A stretch of 64,000 nt of DNA from Coffea arabica (GCF_036785885.1 NC_092330.1:11318525-11382524); one strand, 5' to 3'. Positions 34,719-47,440 are shown, numbered from the stretch's first letter. Numbers and translations are program-made. Notes: generated from the sequence alone by a model not told the origin.

Positions 34719-37700
34719 ATGGAAGGACTAAGAAGTGGTCGAGGTCGTGGGCGAGCGTCTAGACAGGCCCAACCTCAGGGAGATGACCAGGGATCGGCAA
34801 CTGGACCGACCCAGGGACAGGGAAACGTTGAGGGTAACCAAGTGGCTACTGCCATCAATAGGATGACTGATATCCTAGAACGTCTAGCGGAGAGACAGGG
34901 TCCTGGACCATTTAACCAGCCTGGGGGCCAGGATAGAGGAGAGGATAGAGCCTTGGAAAGATTCCTAAAGTTTAACCCGCCTAAGTTTATGGGTGAACCT
35001 GACCCCGAAGTAGCGGAGAATTGGTTAGAGAGGATGACCAACATATTCGCCGCACTAGACTACACTGAGGATAGGCGAGTGAACTTTGCTGCCTTTCAAT
35101 TTGAGGGAATAGCCCGTTCTTGGTGGGATTTAATAAAAGGAAAATGGGAAAGAGCTCGAACCCCTTGGACTTGGGAGAATTTCACCCGGGAGTTTAATGA
35201 AAAGTTTCTTCCGCCCTTGATCCAAGAGAAAAGGGAGGACGAATTTATTAAGTTGAAACAAGGAATCCTTACCGTAGCAGAGTATGAAGGGAAGTTCACT
35301 AAACTTTCCAAATACGCTCCTGAGTTAGTAGCCGATGAACGGAGGAGGATTAGAAGGTTCATACAGGGACTTAATGTGGAACTTCAGGAGGGCCTGGCTG
35401 CGGCCCAAATCTCTACTTTTACTGAGGCTTTAGAGAAAGCGCAAAGGGTTGAGAATGCAAGATCTCAAGTGAGGGATTTCCACAATAGGAAAAGGAATTT
35501 CCCTAGTCACGCTACTGGGCAGACCAGTAAGTTCGTACACCCTTCTAAAAAGGGAAGAGGAGAAGGAGGAACGAGGACTGCTGGAGCTTCTAGGGGAGCT
35601 CTATCGAGGGGAGGTCGTCGTGGGACGACTCAGGTTAGGGGGGCACCATCTGTTGGATCGACTGTGACCCCTCAAGTTACATGTGGGTATTGTGGTAAAC
35701 CCAACCACTCTGAAAATGACTGCTGGAGAAAGCTGGGAAAATGCTTGCTGTGTGGGAGCACTGAGCATCAAATTGCAAATTGTCCGAAATCGCCAAAGAC
35801 AGGGGGAAGCCTGCAGAGGCCTGAGAAATCGACGTCTAAGCAGACCAGTGCCGGAGGGAGTCGACCGAAAGTACCGGCTAGGGTCTACGCGTTGGACTAT
35901 CCACAAGTTCCAGAGGCGACCGAAGTGGTCGAAGGTACAATTCCAATCTTTCACCGACTAGCTAGGGTTTTAATTGATCCGGGTGCAACGCACTCTTTTG
36001 TAAACCCTGATTTCATGAGTGGAATAGACTTGAAGCCAATTAAGTTACCATATGACTTGGAGGTTAAAACACCCACTGGGGACAAAAGTCTAATTGCTAA
36101 TATGGTGTATAAGAATAGTGAAATTTGCGTGAAGGAAAGAAAATTGCTGGCCGATTTGATAGGCTTAGCAATTAAAGGCTATGATGTGATCCTAGGGATG
36201 GATTGGTTAGCCCGATATAATGCTCAGTTAAATTGTAGGACGAAAATTGTAGAATTGTGTATTCCAGGGGAGGCAACCCTGAAATTGGATGTGAGGGGTA
36301 AGTTAGCCTCGTCTGCACTTATTTCGGGAATTCGGGCTAGAAAACTGTTAAGTAAAGGAGCTCAAGGGTATTTGGCTTTTCTTATTAATACCCCTAACGA
36401 TAAGGTGAATCTGGAGGACACACCGGTAGTAAAAGAATTTTCTGATGTTTTTCCTGAAGAATTGGAGTCTCTACCTCCGGAACGGGAAATAGCTTTTAAA
36501 ATTGATTTAGCTCCGGGAATAGCACCTATATCAAGGACACCATACAGGATGGCTCCAGCTGAGTTGAAGGAGTTGAAATTACAATTACAGGATTTGTTGG
36601 AACGAGGTTTTATACGAGAGAGTGATTCTCCGTGGGGAGCCCCAGTTTTGTTTGTAAAGAAGAAAGATGGGAGTTTGAGGTTATGTATAGATTATCGAGG
36701 CTTAAATGATGCTACGATTAAGAATAAATACCCACTGCCCCACATTGACGAACTGTTTGACCAACTACAAGGGGCGGTAGTATTTTCAAAGTTGGATCTA
36801 AGGCAAGGTTACTATCAATTGAGGATTTTGGAAAAGGACATACCTAAGACTGCTTTTAACTCGAGGTATGGGCACTTTGAGTTTGCAGTAATGCCCTTTG
36901 GGTTAACCAATGCACCTGCCGCTTTCATGGATTTAATGCATAGGGTTTTTAAGCCTTACTTGGATCAATTTGTGGTGATCTTCATTGATGACATTTTGGT
37001 GTATTCTAAGAATGTGAAAGATCATGAGAAACATTTGAGAATTGTTTTACAAATCTTGAGGGAACATCAGTTATATGCTAAGTTTAGCAAGTGTGAATTC
37101 TGGCTGAAGGAAGTGACTTTCCTAGGGCATATAATTTCTAAGGATGGGATTAAAGTGGATCCAGCTAAAGTGGAAGCTGTTTCGAAATGGAAACGACCGG
37201 AAAACCCAACGGAAGTTCGGAGTTTTATAGGATTGGCAGGATATTACCGGAGATTCATCCAGGATTTTTCGAAAATTGCTGGACCTATGACTGAGTTGAC
37301 CAAGAAAAATGGAAAGTTTATTTGGAGTTCTAAGTGTGAAGGAAGTTTTCAGGAGTTGAAAAGACGGCTGACTAGAGCGCCTGTTCTAGCTCTACCAAAT
37401 GGACATGATAGTTTTGTGGTTTACACAGATGCATCTAAGGAAGGTTTGGGATGTGTTTTGATGCAAAATGATAAAGTGATAGCTTATGCCTCTAGAAAAT
37501 TGAAGCCGCATGAAGGAAACTATCCGACCCATGATTTGGAGTTAGCGGCTGTGGTCTTTGCTTTGAAGAAATGGAGACACTATTTATACGGAGTGACCTT
37601 TGAGGTTTTTACAGATCACAAAAGCCTTAAGTACTTATTTTCTCAGAAGGAACTGAATTTGAGGCAACGTAGATGGATGGAATTTTTGGAAGATTATGAC

Positions 37701-39272
37701 TGCATTATTAAGTACCACCCTGGAAAGGCCAATGTAGTGGCCGACGCTTTGAGCCGTCAGGTACAAATGGCAGGATTGATGGTTAAGGAATTTCGATTGT
37801 TGGAGGAAGTTAGTTATTGGAATCCTCGATTAGAACCAAGGAAAGTGATTTTGGGGAATATTGTGATAACCTCCACTTTATTGGGACGTATTAAAGAATC
37901 TCAGGAAAAGGACCCTGAAATGCAAAAGTTGGTGGAGAAAGTCAAGATGGGAGACCAGACCGATTTCACTTTGGGATCAGATGGAATATTGAGATTTCGA
38001 AATCGGGTGGTTATGCCAAAGGATGAAGGACTTAGAAAAGAAAGTTTGGAAGAGGCACACCGATCAAAGTTTACAGTACATCCAGGAGGGAATAAAATGT
38101 ACCAAGACTTGAAGAGTCTATATTGGTGGAAAAATATGAAGAAGGAAATTGCCCAATTTGTTCAGACATGCTTGGTTTGTCAACAGGTTAAAGCCGAACA
38201 TCAGAAACCATCTGGGCTTTTGCAACCTCTAGAAATACCTGAGTGGAAATGGGAAAATATTACCATGGATTTTGTATCAGGCTTACCAAGGACACAGAGA
38301 GGCCATGATGCCATTTGGGTGATAGTAGATAGATTGACTAAATCGGCTCATTTTCTGCCGATTAATATGAAATATCCATTGGAGAAGTTGGCCAAATTGT
38401 ACTTGGATGAGATCATCAGATTACATGGTATACCTGTGAGTATTGTGTCGGATAGGGATCCAAGATTTGTTTCGAGGTTTTGGCAAAAGATGCAAGAAGT
38501 GTTGGGGACTAAGTTGAACTTTAGTACCACCTATCATCCCCAGACTGATGGACAATCTGAAAGAACAATTCAAACTCTTGAGGACATGTTGAGGACTTGT
38601 GTACTGGATTTTGGAGAGAATTGGAGTAAGTTCTTGACTTTAGTGGAATTTGCCTATAACAATAGTTTCCACTCTTCTATTCAAATGGCTCCATACGAAG
38701 CACTTTATGGTCGGAAGTGTAGATCCCCAATTTGTTGGGATGAAGTAGGCGAACGGAAAATCTTAGACACGACTACTGTATCTTGGATTGAGGAGGCTAA
38801 TGAAAAGGTGAAATTAGTACGGCAAAGAATTCAAACCGCTCAGAGTAGACAAAAAAGTTATGCCGACAATCGGAGGAAGGATTTGGAGTTCACTGTTGGA
38901 GATATGGTATTTCTCAAGATTACGCCTTTAAAAGCAAGTTTGATGTCCGGAAAAGGGAAGAAACTACAACCAAGGTTTGTAGGGCCTTATAAGATTATTC
39001 AGCGAGTTGGGAATGTAGCCTATAAGCTGGAATTACCACCGAGTTTATCTCGTATTCATAACGTGTTTCATGTGTCCATGCTTAAGAAGTATCATCCAGA
39101 CCCCTCTCATGTTTTACAACCGGAGAATATTGAGATTGATGAAACCCTGACCTATGAGGAGACCGGTAAAACTTCTGGATCGAAAGGTAAAGGAATTGAG
39201 GAACAAGCAGATACCACTAGTGAAAGTTTTATGGAAGAACCATGGAGTAGAAGGAGCAACATGGGAAGTTGA
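34719..39272 (+). CDS. Tekay gag-pol polyprotein (fossil element)
   Basis: A 1517-residue frame. Domains in order: gag capsid region (about residues 80-250, with [14 protein letters not shown]), two CCHC-type knuckles (about 323-355, [14 protein letters not shown] and [14 protein letters not shown]), protease ([12 protein letters not shown]), reverse transcriptase ([15 protein letters not shown]), RNase H ([11 protein letters not shown]), integrase with HHCC finger and the SDRDPRF and [11 protein letters not shown] blocks. Chromodomain-type sequence, which targets such elements to marked chromatin, is visible near the 3' end of the element. Order and chromodomain place it in the Tekay (Del) clade of chromoviruses. 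I treat it as a fossil copy with about one break. Confidence 0.9.
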   Translation: MEGLRSGRGRGRASRQAQPQGDDQGSATGPTQGQGNVEGNQVATAINRMTDILERLAERQGPGPFNQPGGQDRGEDRALERFLKFNPPKFMGEPDPEVAENWLERMTNIFAALDYTEDRRVNFAAFQFEGIARSWWDLIKGKWERARTPWTWENFTREFNEKFLPPLIQEKREDEFIKLKQGILTVAEYEGKFTKLSKYAPELVADERRRIRRFIQGLNVELQEGLAAAQISTFTEALEKAQRVENARSQVRDFHNRKRNFPSHATGQTSKFVHPSKKGRGEGGTRTAGASRGALSRGGRRGTTQVRGAPSVGSTVTPQVTCGYCGKPNHSENDCWRKLGKCLLCGSTEHQIANCPKSPKTGGSLQRPEKSTSKQTSAGGSRPKVPARVYALDYPQVPEATEVVEGTIPIFHRLARVLIDPGATHSFVNPDFMSGIDLKPIKLPYDLEVKTPTGDKSLIANMVYKNSEICVKERKLLADLIGLAIKGYDVILGMDWLARYNAQLNCRTKIVELCIPGEATLKLDVRGKLASSALISGIRARKLLSKGAQGYLAFLINTPNDKVNLEDTPVVKEFSDVFPEELESLPPEREIAFKIDLAPGIAPISRTPYRMAPAELKELKLQLQDLLERGFIRESDSPWGAPVLFVKKKDGSLRLCIDYRGLNDATIKNKYPLPHIDELFDQLQGAVVFSKLDLRQGYYQLRILEKDIPKTAFNSRYGHFEFAVMPFGLTNAPAAFMDLMHRVFKPYLDQFVVIFIDDILVYSKNVKDHEKHLRIVLQILREHQLYAKFSKCEFWLKEVTFLGHIISKDGIKVDPAKVEAVSKWKRPENPTEVRSFIGLAGYYRRFIQDFSKIAGPMTELTKKNGKFIWSSKCEGSFQELKRRLTRAPVLALPNGHDSFVVYTDASKEGLGCVLMQNDKVIAYASRKLKPHEGNYPTHDLELAAVVFALKKWRHYLYGVTFEVFTDHKSLKYLFSQKELNLRQRRWMEFLEDYDCIIKYHPGKANVVADALSRQVQMAGLMVKEFRLLEEVSYWNPRLEPRKVILGNIVITSTLLGRIKESQEKDPEMQKLVEKVKMGDQTDFTLGSDGILRFRNRVVMPKDEGLRKESLEEAHRSKFTVHPGGNKMYQDLKSLYWWKNMKKEIAQFVQTCLVCQQVKAEHQKPSGLLQPLEIPEWKWENITMDFVSGLPRTQRGHDAIWVIVDRLTKSAHFLPINMKYPLEKLAKLYLDEIIRLHGIPVSIVSDRDPRFVSRFWQKMQEVLGTKLNFSTTYHPQTDGQSERTIQTLEDMLRTCVLDFGENWSKFLTLVEFAYNNSFHSSIQMAPYEALYGRKCRSPICWDEVGERKILDTTTVSWIEEANEKVKLVRQRIQTAQSRQKSYADNRRKDLEFTVGDMVFLKITPLKASLMSGKGKKLQPRFVGPYKIIQRVGNVAYKLELPPSLSRIHNVFHVSMLKKYHPDPSHVLQPENIEIDETLTYEETGKTSGSKGKGIEEQADTTSESFMEEPWSRRSNMGS

Positions 39273-39318
39273 AGAGACAATCAAGGAGAAGTATCCAGAC
39301 TTGTTCATCGACCAAGGT

Positions 39319-39355
39319 AAATTTCGAGGACGAAATTTTCTTAAGGGGGAGAGGA
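39319..39355 (+). other. hairpin and polypurine tract before the middle LTR
   Basis: AAATTTCG and CGAAATTT (39319-39338) form an 8-bp stem around a 4-base AGGA loop. After a short gap comes the polypurine tract AAGGGGGAGAGGA, which ends at the LTR start 39356. It primes plus-strand DNA in this family. Confidence 0.75.
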
Positions 39356-42300
39356 TGTGAGGACTCGCAAAAACTATTATTTTGTGCCTAATTTATGGCT
39401 TAATAAATTATTTAATTGGATTTTATTTCCAAGGAATATTTTCTAGTCTTATTAGACCTAAATACATGGTAATATAACTTCGTTATATTTTTAAAATGAT
39501 TCGTTTCGAAAATTAATTTCCTAGAGCGCGTTTAGTAAAAATAGTGAATAGTACTTGGAGATTTTATCCGCGTATTAGCACAATAAGCTTGGAATATTGG
39601 AGACTTGTACCATGGTCCTAAAATAGGTAATTTTAAGCATAAATATTCAAGTGATAGTTAGTAGTGCAATCGTTATAAGAATTTTTCGAAAGTTTCGCGT
39701 TATAGCGGTAAAATGGGCGGTACGCGTTTTCACACGCGCGACTTTATTTGAGGAACTTTAGACCCTTGTTTCGAGACAATTAAGAGTGAATAATATCTAT
39801 ATTAACATGAGTGCATTAGAGGTTTAGTGCACTAGTGAACCAAACGCGCGAGAAATCAAGTCCAAACGCACCCTAAATTACACTATTTCGAGTTGACTTT
39901 GAGGTGCATTTTGCACCACACAAAGAATCTTCCTTTGGAAGCCAATTGCATCAGCACTCTCTCTCTCTCTTCACCTCACTTGGCCGAACAACAAGAAGGA
40001 GAAGAGCTCTCCATTGTCTTCATTTTTCATCTTCAATCCATGCACCAAAATCCACCCAAATCACACCAAACTTGGAGATCTCTTAGCAAACCACTTGGAG
40101 ACTACATTTAGCTAACAAAAGGCTGCATCTTCACGGTTTCTTGGAGCTTCAAGAGGGCCGAAATTTTCTGGTCTTGCACACCTAAGGAAGAGGTAATGAT
40201 CAACCCATGAATTCTTGTCTTTTGGAGGTTATATAGCAAGATTTAGCTCATGCATGCACTTAGCTAGCTTGTTTATGGTGAAAATGAAATGAGTGGGCTC
40301 TTGGAATTCCCACACTTGGGTTGTTGTTGCTGATGTGATGATTAATGGTGATTATATTGTTGGTTTAGTGATTATAATGATGCATTAGTGATGGGTAATT
40401 GGTAGGAACTTCATTGGTGTAAGAGGCTAGAATTTCCGAAAATGCCCCTGCCATGTTCGGCCATTTCCAGGCCCATTTTTAATGGTTTAATTGCTTGAAT
40501 TGGATGTTTGTAGGATGTATTAGATGTGTGAAAAATTTCATTGAAAAATAATGAGGTTTGAATGGGCAAATGGATTTTTGTTCGAAACCAGCAAATCTGG
40601 AAACTGTCTCGCGTATGCCTCTGACCAGCAGTAGTATTTTGGCTATAACTCTGTCCTCGGATGTCGAAATCATATGCCGTCGGTGGCGTTTGAAACTAGA
40701 CATTCCTAGCTTTAATTTGGTATATAATGCACGTTCTGATTCCTTGTGAGCAAGCCGAACCAAATGTTTTAAGTTCGCTGTCCTGTTACTCTGTTCTTCT
40801 GGAATGAAGTGTTCAGGCAGCAACTTGATGCCCGAATTTGAACCAATTGGGTGCCGAATTTGGAAATGATTTCTTCTGTGATGTTTTAGTACTATGAATG
40901 TATTTTCCAACGGCGTAAGCCATGCTCAATTTCGAGCTATATTGACTGATTTGTGATTGAATCAAGTGGACTGCTCTGTTTTGGAAAACCCTAATCTTTG
41001 GACTGGTTTGGGACCAAATCTTGGAATGAACTTGTTAGTTGATGTTTTGATATTAAACACTTACCAAAGATATTATGGGTGTATCTTAGACCCTTATTTC
41101 ACAAATGAACCATGGTTGGATAACTTTCTTGGTTAGACGATTGCAAATTGGGAAATGCAAGTCAAAGGCAGTTTGCCTTAGGATTTTCTTGAACTTCGGT
41201 TGGCTCATTAAGTACCTTACCGAAGGTCTTTTTCCCCGAAATTCGATAGAGAGATACCTTCCATATAGTATTGAAATACTGCCAATTTTGGTGCCAATTC
41301 AAGTTCGTTTCGATACCTAATTAAAATTCTAAAGTTGGGGGTTCAAATCTGGAAATTCTTCTCCAGTCTTGAATTTGCTCAACTTCGGGCTACCGTATCT
41401 CGGTGCTCGAAACTCCGATTCTTGATCCGCTTATTTTGTCATACACTTCACTTGCAACACTAATTGAGCTGCAAAATTCAGAGGCCGGTTTACAACGTAC
41501 GAATCGTGCCGAATTTTCAAAGTTGGCCAAAAACCAACTTCGTTCTGCCTTGTGAACCAACCCTGCATCTTCAAGCTCATCTTTGACCACTTTTCGCTTT
41601 GATTCATGGAAAAGTGTCTTCTAGGAACTTATAGTACTCTCTAAGAGGTTTCCAACGGTATAAAGTTTTCCAATTCTCGACTTATACCGTGCGAGTTATG
41701 ATTTTTCAAAGATTCATCATAAAACTGAAAAATATTCCAATTCCAAGAAAATAGAGTTTTTCAAAAACTCTTTATTCTTTTTATATTCTTAAAACGTTTT
41801 GCTTACGATTTTCATGATAAAAACTCAAATAATATTGTACCTAATAAAAGGCAAGTTAAACCTCGATTTACGTGTAATTGAGGTTCCTTTTTGCAAAATA
41901 ATTCTTAGATTGTACTAGTGTACAATCTTTCTTGATAAGTGTGATTATCCACTCTTATATTGCCAGGCGCGCAAGGAGACCTTCAAGAGGATCTCACCGC
42001 GGACACCTGAACTCCCAGAAAATAATTCTTTTTGAATTGCTCGGTGAGTGTCAAGTGTGTGGAATTTGTTACTTGCTTGCTTGTGTAATTGTTGGAATTT
42101 TAAGAAAATGGGGACGGGTGCGTACTTTATCATACCTGTTCTACTTTCAAATGAATGAATGAAATGTATTGAATGAATGAATGAAATGCAACGTTATGTC
42201 ATGAATGCTTGTGTCGTTGGAGTGAATCTCCTCGACTTTCAAATGAATGGGGGACGCCCAAACTCATAGGCCGTCCTTAGACTCGAGCCAGCAATGGGCT

Positions 42301-43066
42301 TGGTCTGGGATTCGGACGAGCCATGAGATACACATAAGCTCGACCTAATAAGAGGTCTTGCTTGGCATACTTGTAGAGTATCGCCTAATAATAGACTTGT
42401 GGGCCCTTGGGGTGTACGGTGGACGGAGGAAAGTAAGTGGTGATCTACGGAAATGGAAATACCGACCCGGTTGACAGGAGGGTCAATGCGGGAAGGTATA
42501 CGAAGGACAACGGCAGATCAAGTGGAACTTAGCTCCTGAGAGCTACTATATCCTTGAATTGTTTCTGATTACTTTTCCTGTTTGAATAATTGATTGTTGA
42601 AGAGACGTGATTTTATTTATTAAACTTGGGTTTGTTAATTTGGCTAAGTGCTTGCATGTGTGTTCTTGGCCTCACGAGCGTTAGCTCACCCTATAGTTTT
42701 GTTTTCCTTAACAGGACCGACTCTTGGAGATATATGGAGAAACCATCCGTTGTAATTTTGTTAAGACTCCTGTTATAAAATTTGACTAGGCCCTGGTTCG
42801 CGTTGTACTTTTGGAGTTGTAAACTTGAAAAGTTTGGGCCCTGATGTGTATTTTGAATTCTAGTCGTTCATGATCACCCGATGTACTGGTTATACATTAA
42901 GTGACTTATTAAGCTTGAACGCTTCCGCATTATTGTATTCGTGTTGCTCTCATCGAAGTGTTTAGTTTGATTTTAAATTGAATGAAATCGCTTGAGTCCT
43001 GGCGAGAGCTGGGCAGGCGTCCGCGGATACCCTTTGGTCCGCCTTAGGGAGATGTGGGGCGTCACA
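39356..43066 (+). repeat. Tekay LTR shared by the two tandem copies
   Basis: 3711 bp. It serves as 3' LTR of the first copy and 5' LTR of the second. From about 40000 on it matches the first LTR at a constant offset of 9462 bp. Hairpins are at 41907-41928, 42114-42139 and 43015-43044. Confidence 0.9.
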
Positions 43067-43322
43067 GTTGGTATCAGAGCACTAGGTTAGAGGTCTATAT
43101 GGGAGACATATTGGATACTCTACCTTTAAGACTCGATATGGGATGACTTAATCCTACCCTAAGTGATACTTGAGGCGAGCTAGCAACTAAGTTAGTCCTA
43201 CCTCAAGTGACGATTGGGATGAACCAACGATTAAGTTAGGCATGCATTGCAGGATATTGGAATTAGGTAGTGATTTAAGTTTCTAACCTGAAAAATATTA
43301 TTATTGTTATTATTTTGCAGGG

Positions 43323-43844
43323 ATGGCTGATGGAAACGGAGCCCCGGCAGCTAATGGGAATGGTCATGCGAATGGTCATTATGTGCCTCTTAGGACTATT
43401 TACTACCGACCTCTAGCGGGAGGAGATCGAGTACGCTACTCACCGTATGATAGATACCCTCGATGTTCGTGTAGGTTGACTTTCGCCTACCCGGACTATT
43501 TGGTGCTTGCTTTGGACGACGAGCGTCGTCAGTTGGTGGATGCCAACCGCGATCTACAGGATGAGGTAGACGCGCTTAGGCAGATGGTGGGCGCTCAGGG
43601 TGAGCGGATTGCCGAGCTTGAGGAGGTGCTAGAGGGTGAGGTAGCCACGTCTGCAGTGGTTAACCAGGAGCTTCGGGATACTAGGGCTCGACTCACTAGG
43701 TTAGCACGAGATGTCCGTACCCGGGCTTTCGAGATGATGGTTGATGCTACTAGTCTGGTTGAGGACGCTACTGCAGTGCTTCCTGATGATGAGGAGGAGG
43801 ATCCCGAGGAGGAGGTTCCTCCTGATAGCCCCGCTATGGACTAG
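43323..43844 (+). CDS. extra open frame of Tekay copy 2
   Basis: A 173-residue product identical to the one at 33861-34382, again preceded by TTTTGCAG. See that entry for its make-up. Confidence 0.6.
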   Translation: MADGNGAPAANGNGHANGHYVPLRTIYYRPLAGGDRVRYSPYDRYPRCSCRLTFAYPDYLVLALDDERRQLVDANRDLQDEVDALRQMVGAQGERIAELEEVLEGEVATSAVVNQELRDTRARLTRLARDVRTRAFEMMVDATSLVEDATAVLPDDEEEDPEEEVPPDSPAMD

Positions 43845-44180
43845 GATCTTGGTCGTTGACTTTTTTTTGACTTTTGACTGGTACAGTTAGGACTAGTTAG
43901 GGTGACGCGAGTGCTGAGGCCATTGTATTTTGCATGCTTGTGTGGCCTACTTTTGGGCACTTGTTCTTACTTTAGTCTTCTGTGACTAAAAGTATACTTT
44001 TGAGCACCTGTGTGCTATATTTTGTGAATTGTCCCTAACTTGCTAATTGTACAAACATGACATGCTTATGAATGTAAATTATTGTTAATTTCAATGCTTT
44101 CCTGATTAGTCCTAAATTCGATATAATTCTTGTTTTCTGCTTAAATTAATTTATTTCTTGCACTAGGCACGTCTAGACTA

Positions 44181-47100
44181 ATGGAAGGACTAAGAAGTGG
44201 TCGAGGTCGTGGGCGAGCGTCTAGACAGGCCCAACCTCAGGGAGATGACCAGGGATCGGCAACTGGACCGACCCAGGGACAGGGAAACGTTGAGGGTAAC
44301 CAAGTGGCTACTGCCATCAATAGGATGACTGATATCCTAGAACGTCTAGCGGAGAGACAGGGTCCTGGACCATTTAACCAGCCTGGGGGCCAGGATAGAG
44401 GAGAGGATAGAGCCTTGGAAAGATTCCTAAAGTTTAACCCGCCTAAGTTTATGGGTGAACCTGACCCCGAAGTAGCGGAGAATTGGTTAGAGAGGATGAC
44501 CAACATATTCGCCGCACTAGACTACACTGAGGATAGGCGAGTGAACTTTGCTGCCTTTCAATTTGAGGGAATAGCCCGTTCTTGGTGGGATTTAATAAAA
44601 GGAAAATGGGAAAGAGCTCGAACCCCTTGGACTTGGGAGAATTTCACCCGGGAGTTTAATGAAAAGTTTCTTCCGCCCTTGATCCAAGAGAAAAGGGAGG
44701 ACGAATTTATTAAGTTGAAACAAGGAATCCTTACCGTAGCAGAGTATGAAGGGAAGTTCACTAAACTTTCCAAATACGCTCCTGAGTTAGTAGCCGATGA
44801 ACGGAGGAGGATTAGAAGGTTCATACAGGGACTTAATGTGGAACTTCAGGAGGGCCTGGCTGCGGCCCAAATCTCTACTTTTACTGAGGCTTTAGAGAAA
44901 GCGCAAAGGGTTGAGAATGCAAGATCTCAAGTGAGGGATTTCCACAATAGGAAAAGGAATTTCCCTAGTCACGCTACTGGGCAGACCAGTAAGTTCGTAC
45001 ACCCTTCTAAAAAGGGAAGAGGAGAAGGAGGAACGAGGACTGCTGGAGCTTCTAGGGGAGCTCTATCGAGGGGAGGTCGTCGTGGGACGACTCAGGTTAG
45101 GGGGGCACCATCTGTTGGATCGACTGTGACCCCTCAAGTTACATGTGGGTATTGTGGTAAACCCAACCACTCTGAAAATGACTGCTGGAGAAAGCTGGGA
45201 AAATGCTTGCTGTGTGGGAGCACTGAGCATCAAATTGCAAATTGTCCGAAATCGCCAAAGACAGGGGGAAGCCTGCAGAGGCCTGAGAAATCGACGTCTA
45301 AGCAGACCAGTGCCGGAGGGAGTCGACCGAAAGTACCGGCTAGGGTCTACGCGTTGGACTATCCACAAGTTCCAGAGGCGACCGAAGTGGTCGAAGGTAC
45401 AATTCCAATCTTTCACCGACTAGCTAGGGTTTTAATTGATCCGGGTGCAACGCACTCTTTTGTAAACCCTGATTTCATGAGTGGAATAGACTTGAAGCCA
45501 ATTAAGTTACCATATGACTTGGAGGTTAAAACACCCACTGGGGACAAAAGTCTAATTGCTAATATGGTGTATAAGAATAGTGAAATTTGCGTGAAGGAAA
45601 GAAAATTGCTGGCCGATTTGATAGGCTTAGCAATTAAAGGCTATGATGTGATCCTAGGGATGGATTGGTTAGCCCGATATAATGCTCAGTTAAATTGTAG
45701 GACGAAAATTGTAGAATTGTGTATTCCAGGGGAGGCAACCCTGAAATTGGATGTGAGGGGTAAGTTAGCCTCGTCTGCACTTATTTCGGGAATTCGGGCT
45801 AGAAAACTGTTAAGTAAAGGAGCTCAAGGGTATTTGGCTTTTCTTATTAATACCCCTAACGATAAGGTGAATCTGGAGGACACACCGGTAGTAAAAGAAT
45901 TTTCTGATGTTTTTCCTGAAGAATTGGAGTCTCTACCTCCGGAACGGGAAATAGCTTTTAAAATTGATTTAGCTCCGGGAATAGCACCTATATCAAGGAC
46001 ACCATACAGGATGGCTCCAGCTGAGTTGAAGGAGTTGAAATTACAATTACAGGATTTGTTGGAACGAGGTTTTATACGAGAGAGTGATTCTCCGTGGGGA
46101 GCCCCAGTTTTGTTTGTAAAGAAGAAAGATGGGAGTTTGAGGTTATGTATAGATTATCGAGGCTTAAATGATGCTACGATTAAGAATAAATACCCACTGC
46201 CCCACATTGACGAACTGTTTGACCAACTACAAGGGGCGGTAGTATTTTCAAAGTTGGATCTAAGGCAAGGTTACTATCAATTGAGGATTTTGGAAAAGGA
46301 CATACCTAAGACTGCTTTTAACTCGAGGTATGGGCACTTTGAGTTTGCAGTAATGCCCTTTGGGTTAACCAATGCACCTGCCGCTTTCATGGATTTAATG
46401 CATAGGGTTTTTAAGCCTTACTTGGATCAATTTGTGGTGATCTTCATTGATGACATTTTGGTGTATTCTAAGAATGTGAAAGATCATGAGAAACATTTGA
46501 GAATTGTTTTACAAATCTTGAGGGAACATCAGTTATATGCTAAGTTTAGCAAGTGTGAATTCTGGCTGAAGGAAGTGACTTTCCTAGGGCATATAATTTC
46601 TAAGGATGGGATTAAAGTGGATCCAGCTAAAGTGGAAGCTGTTTCGAAATGGAAACGACCGGAAAACCCAACGGAAGTTCGGAGTTTTATAGGATTGGCA
46701 GGATATTACCGGAGATTCATCCAGGATTTTTCGAAAATTGCTGGACCTATGACTGAGTTGACCAAGAAAAATGGAAAGTTTATTTGGAGTTCTAAGTGTG
46801 AAGGAAGTTTTCAGGAGTTGAAAAGACGGCTGACTAGAGCGCCTGTTCTAGCTCTACCAAATGGACATGATAGTTTTGTGGTTTACACAGATGCATCTAA
46901 GGAAGGTTTGGGATGTGTTTTGATGCAAAATGATAAAGTGATAGCTTATGCCTCTAGAAAATTGAAGCCGCATGAAGGAAACTATCCGACCCATGATTTG
47001 GAGTTAGCGGCTGTGGTCTTTGCTTTGAAGAAATGGAGACACTATTTATACGGAGTGACCTTTGAGGTTTTTACAGATCACAAAAGCCTTAAGTACTTAT

Positions 47101-47240
47101 TTTCTCAGAAGGAACTGAATTTGAGGCAACGTAGATGGATGGAATTTTTGGAAGATTATGACTGCATTATTAAGTACCACCCTGGAAAGGCCAATGTAGT
47201 GGCCGACGCTTTGAGCCGTCAGGTACAAATGGCAGGATTG
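44181..47240 (+). CDS. Tekay gag-pol of copy 2, incomplete
   Basis: Gag, protease, reverse transcriptase and RNase H as in copy 1 with no amino-acid difference seen; the element sequence ends at 47240 after the RNase H region. The open frame runs by chance about 190 bp further into MITE DNA, which has no coding meaning. This is a fossil fragment. Confidence 0.85.
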
Positions 47241-47440
47241 TACAAATATATCTTTTTCTCTTTTTTGTTAGAAATTATAAATTTTGGCAAATTTGTTCGG
47301 GTAGACCCGACCCGGAACCGAGACTCGTCGGGTCCGGATCCGGAACACCGAATAAAAGACCCGTCGGGTAAACGGGTCGGATCCGGGTCCGGGTCCGGAA
47401 TAATGAATTCCGGCCCGGACCTGGCCCGTTGACACCCCTA
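47241..47440. mobile_element. right 200 bp of a 5S MITE, left part missing
   Basis: It starts in the AT-rich middle of the MITE (TACAAATATATC) directly after Tekay sequence and ends with the normal right terminus ACACCCCTA. It belongs to the M2 type judged by its GGAACACC and ACCTGGCCC variants. Confidence 0.9.

Larger units (their letters stand above)
30409..43066 (+). mobile_element. Tekay-clade chromovirus (Ty3/gypsy), LTR-internal-LTR
   Basis: LTR 30409-33604, primer site TGGTATCAGAGC at 33607-33618 (initiator tRNA-Met), an extra open frame, gag-pol, a hairpin and polypurine tract at 39319-39355, then LTR 39356-43066. It sits in the 3' LTR of the non-autonomous element; the left 5-bp flank is ACTAG (30404-30408). 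The two LTRs differ in length (3196 and 3711 bp), but I saw only one base difference over the compared shared part, so insertion or duplication is very recent. It looks close to whole, with about one break. The same internal region follows again after 43066. Confidence 0.9.
43067..47240 (+). mobile_element. second Tekay copy, internal region, incomplete
   Basis: A repeat of 33605-37778 at an offset of 9462 bp: primer site at 43069-43080, extra open frame, gag, protease, reverse transcriptase and RNase H. It ends at 47240, where the sequence changes directly into the middle of a MITE of the 5S array; integrase and 3' LTR are absent from the window. The encoded products of the shared part are identical to those of the first copy. 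Confidence 0.9.

Noticed and set aside
47241-47432. Continuation of the Tekay open frame into MITE sequence
   Set aside because: Chance read-through across a repeat junction, no domain.
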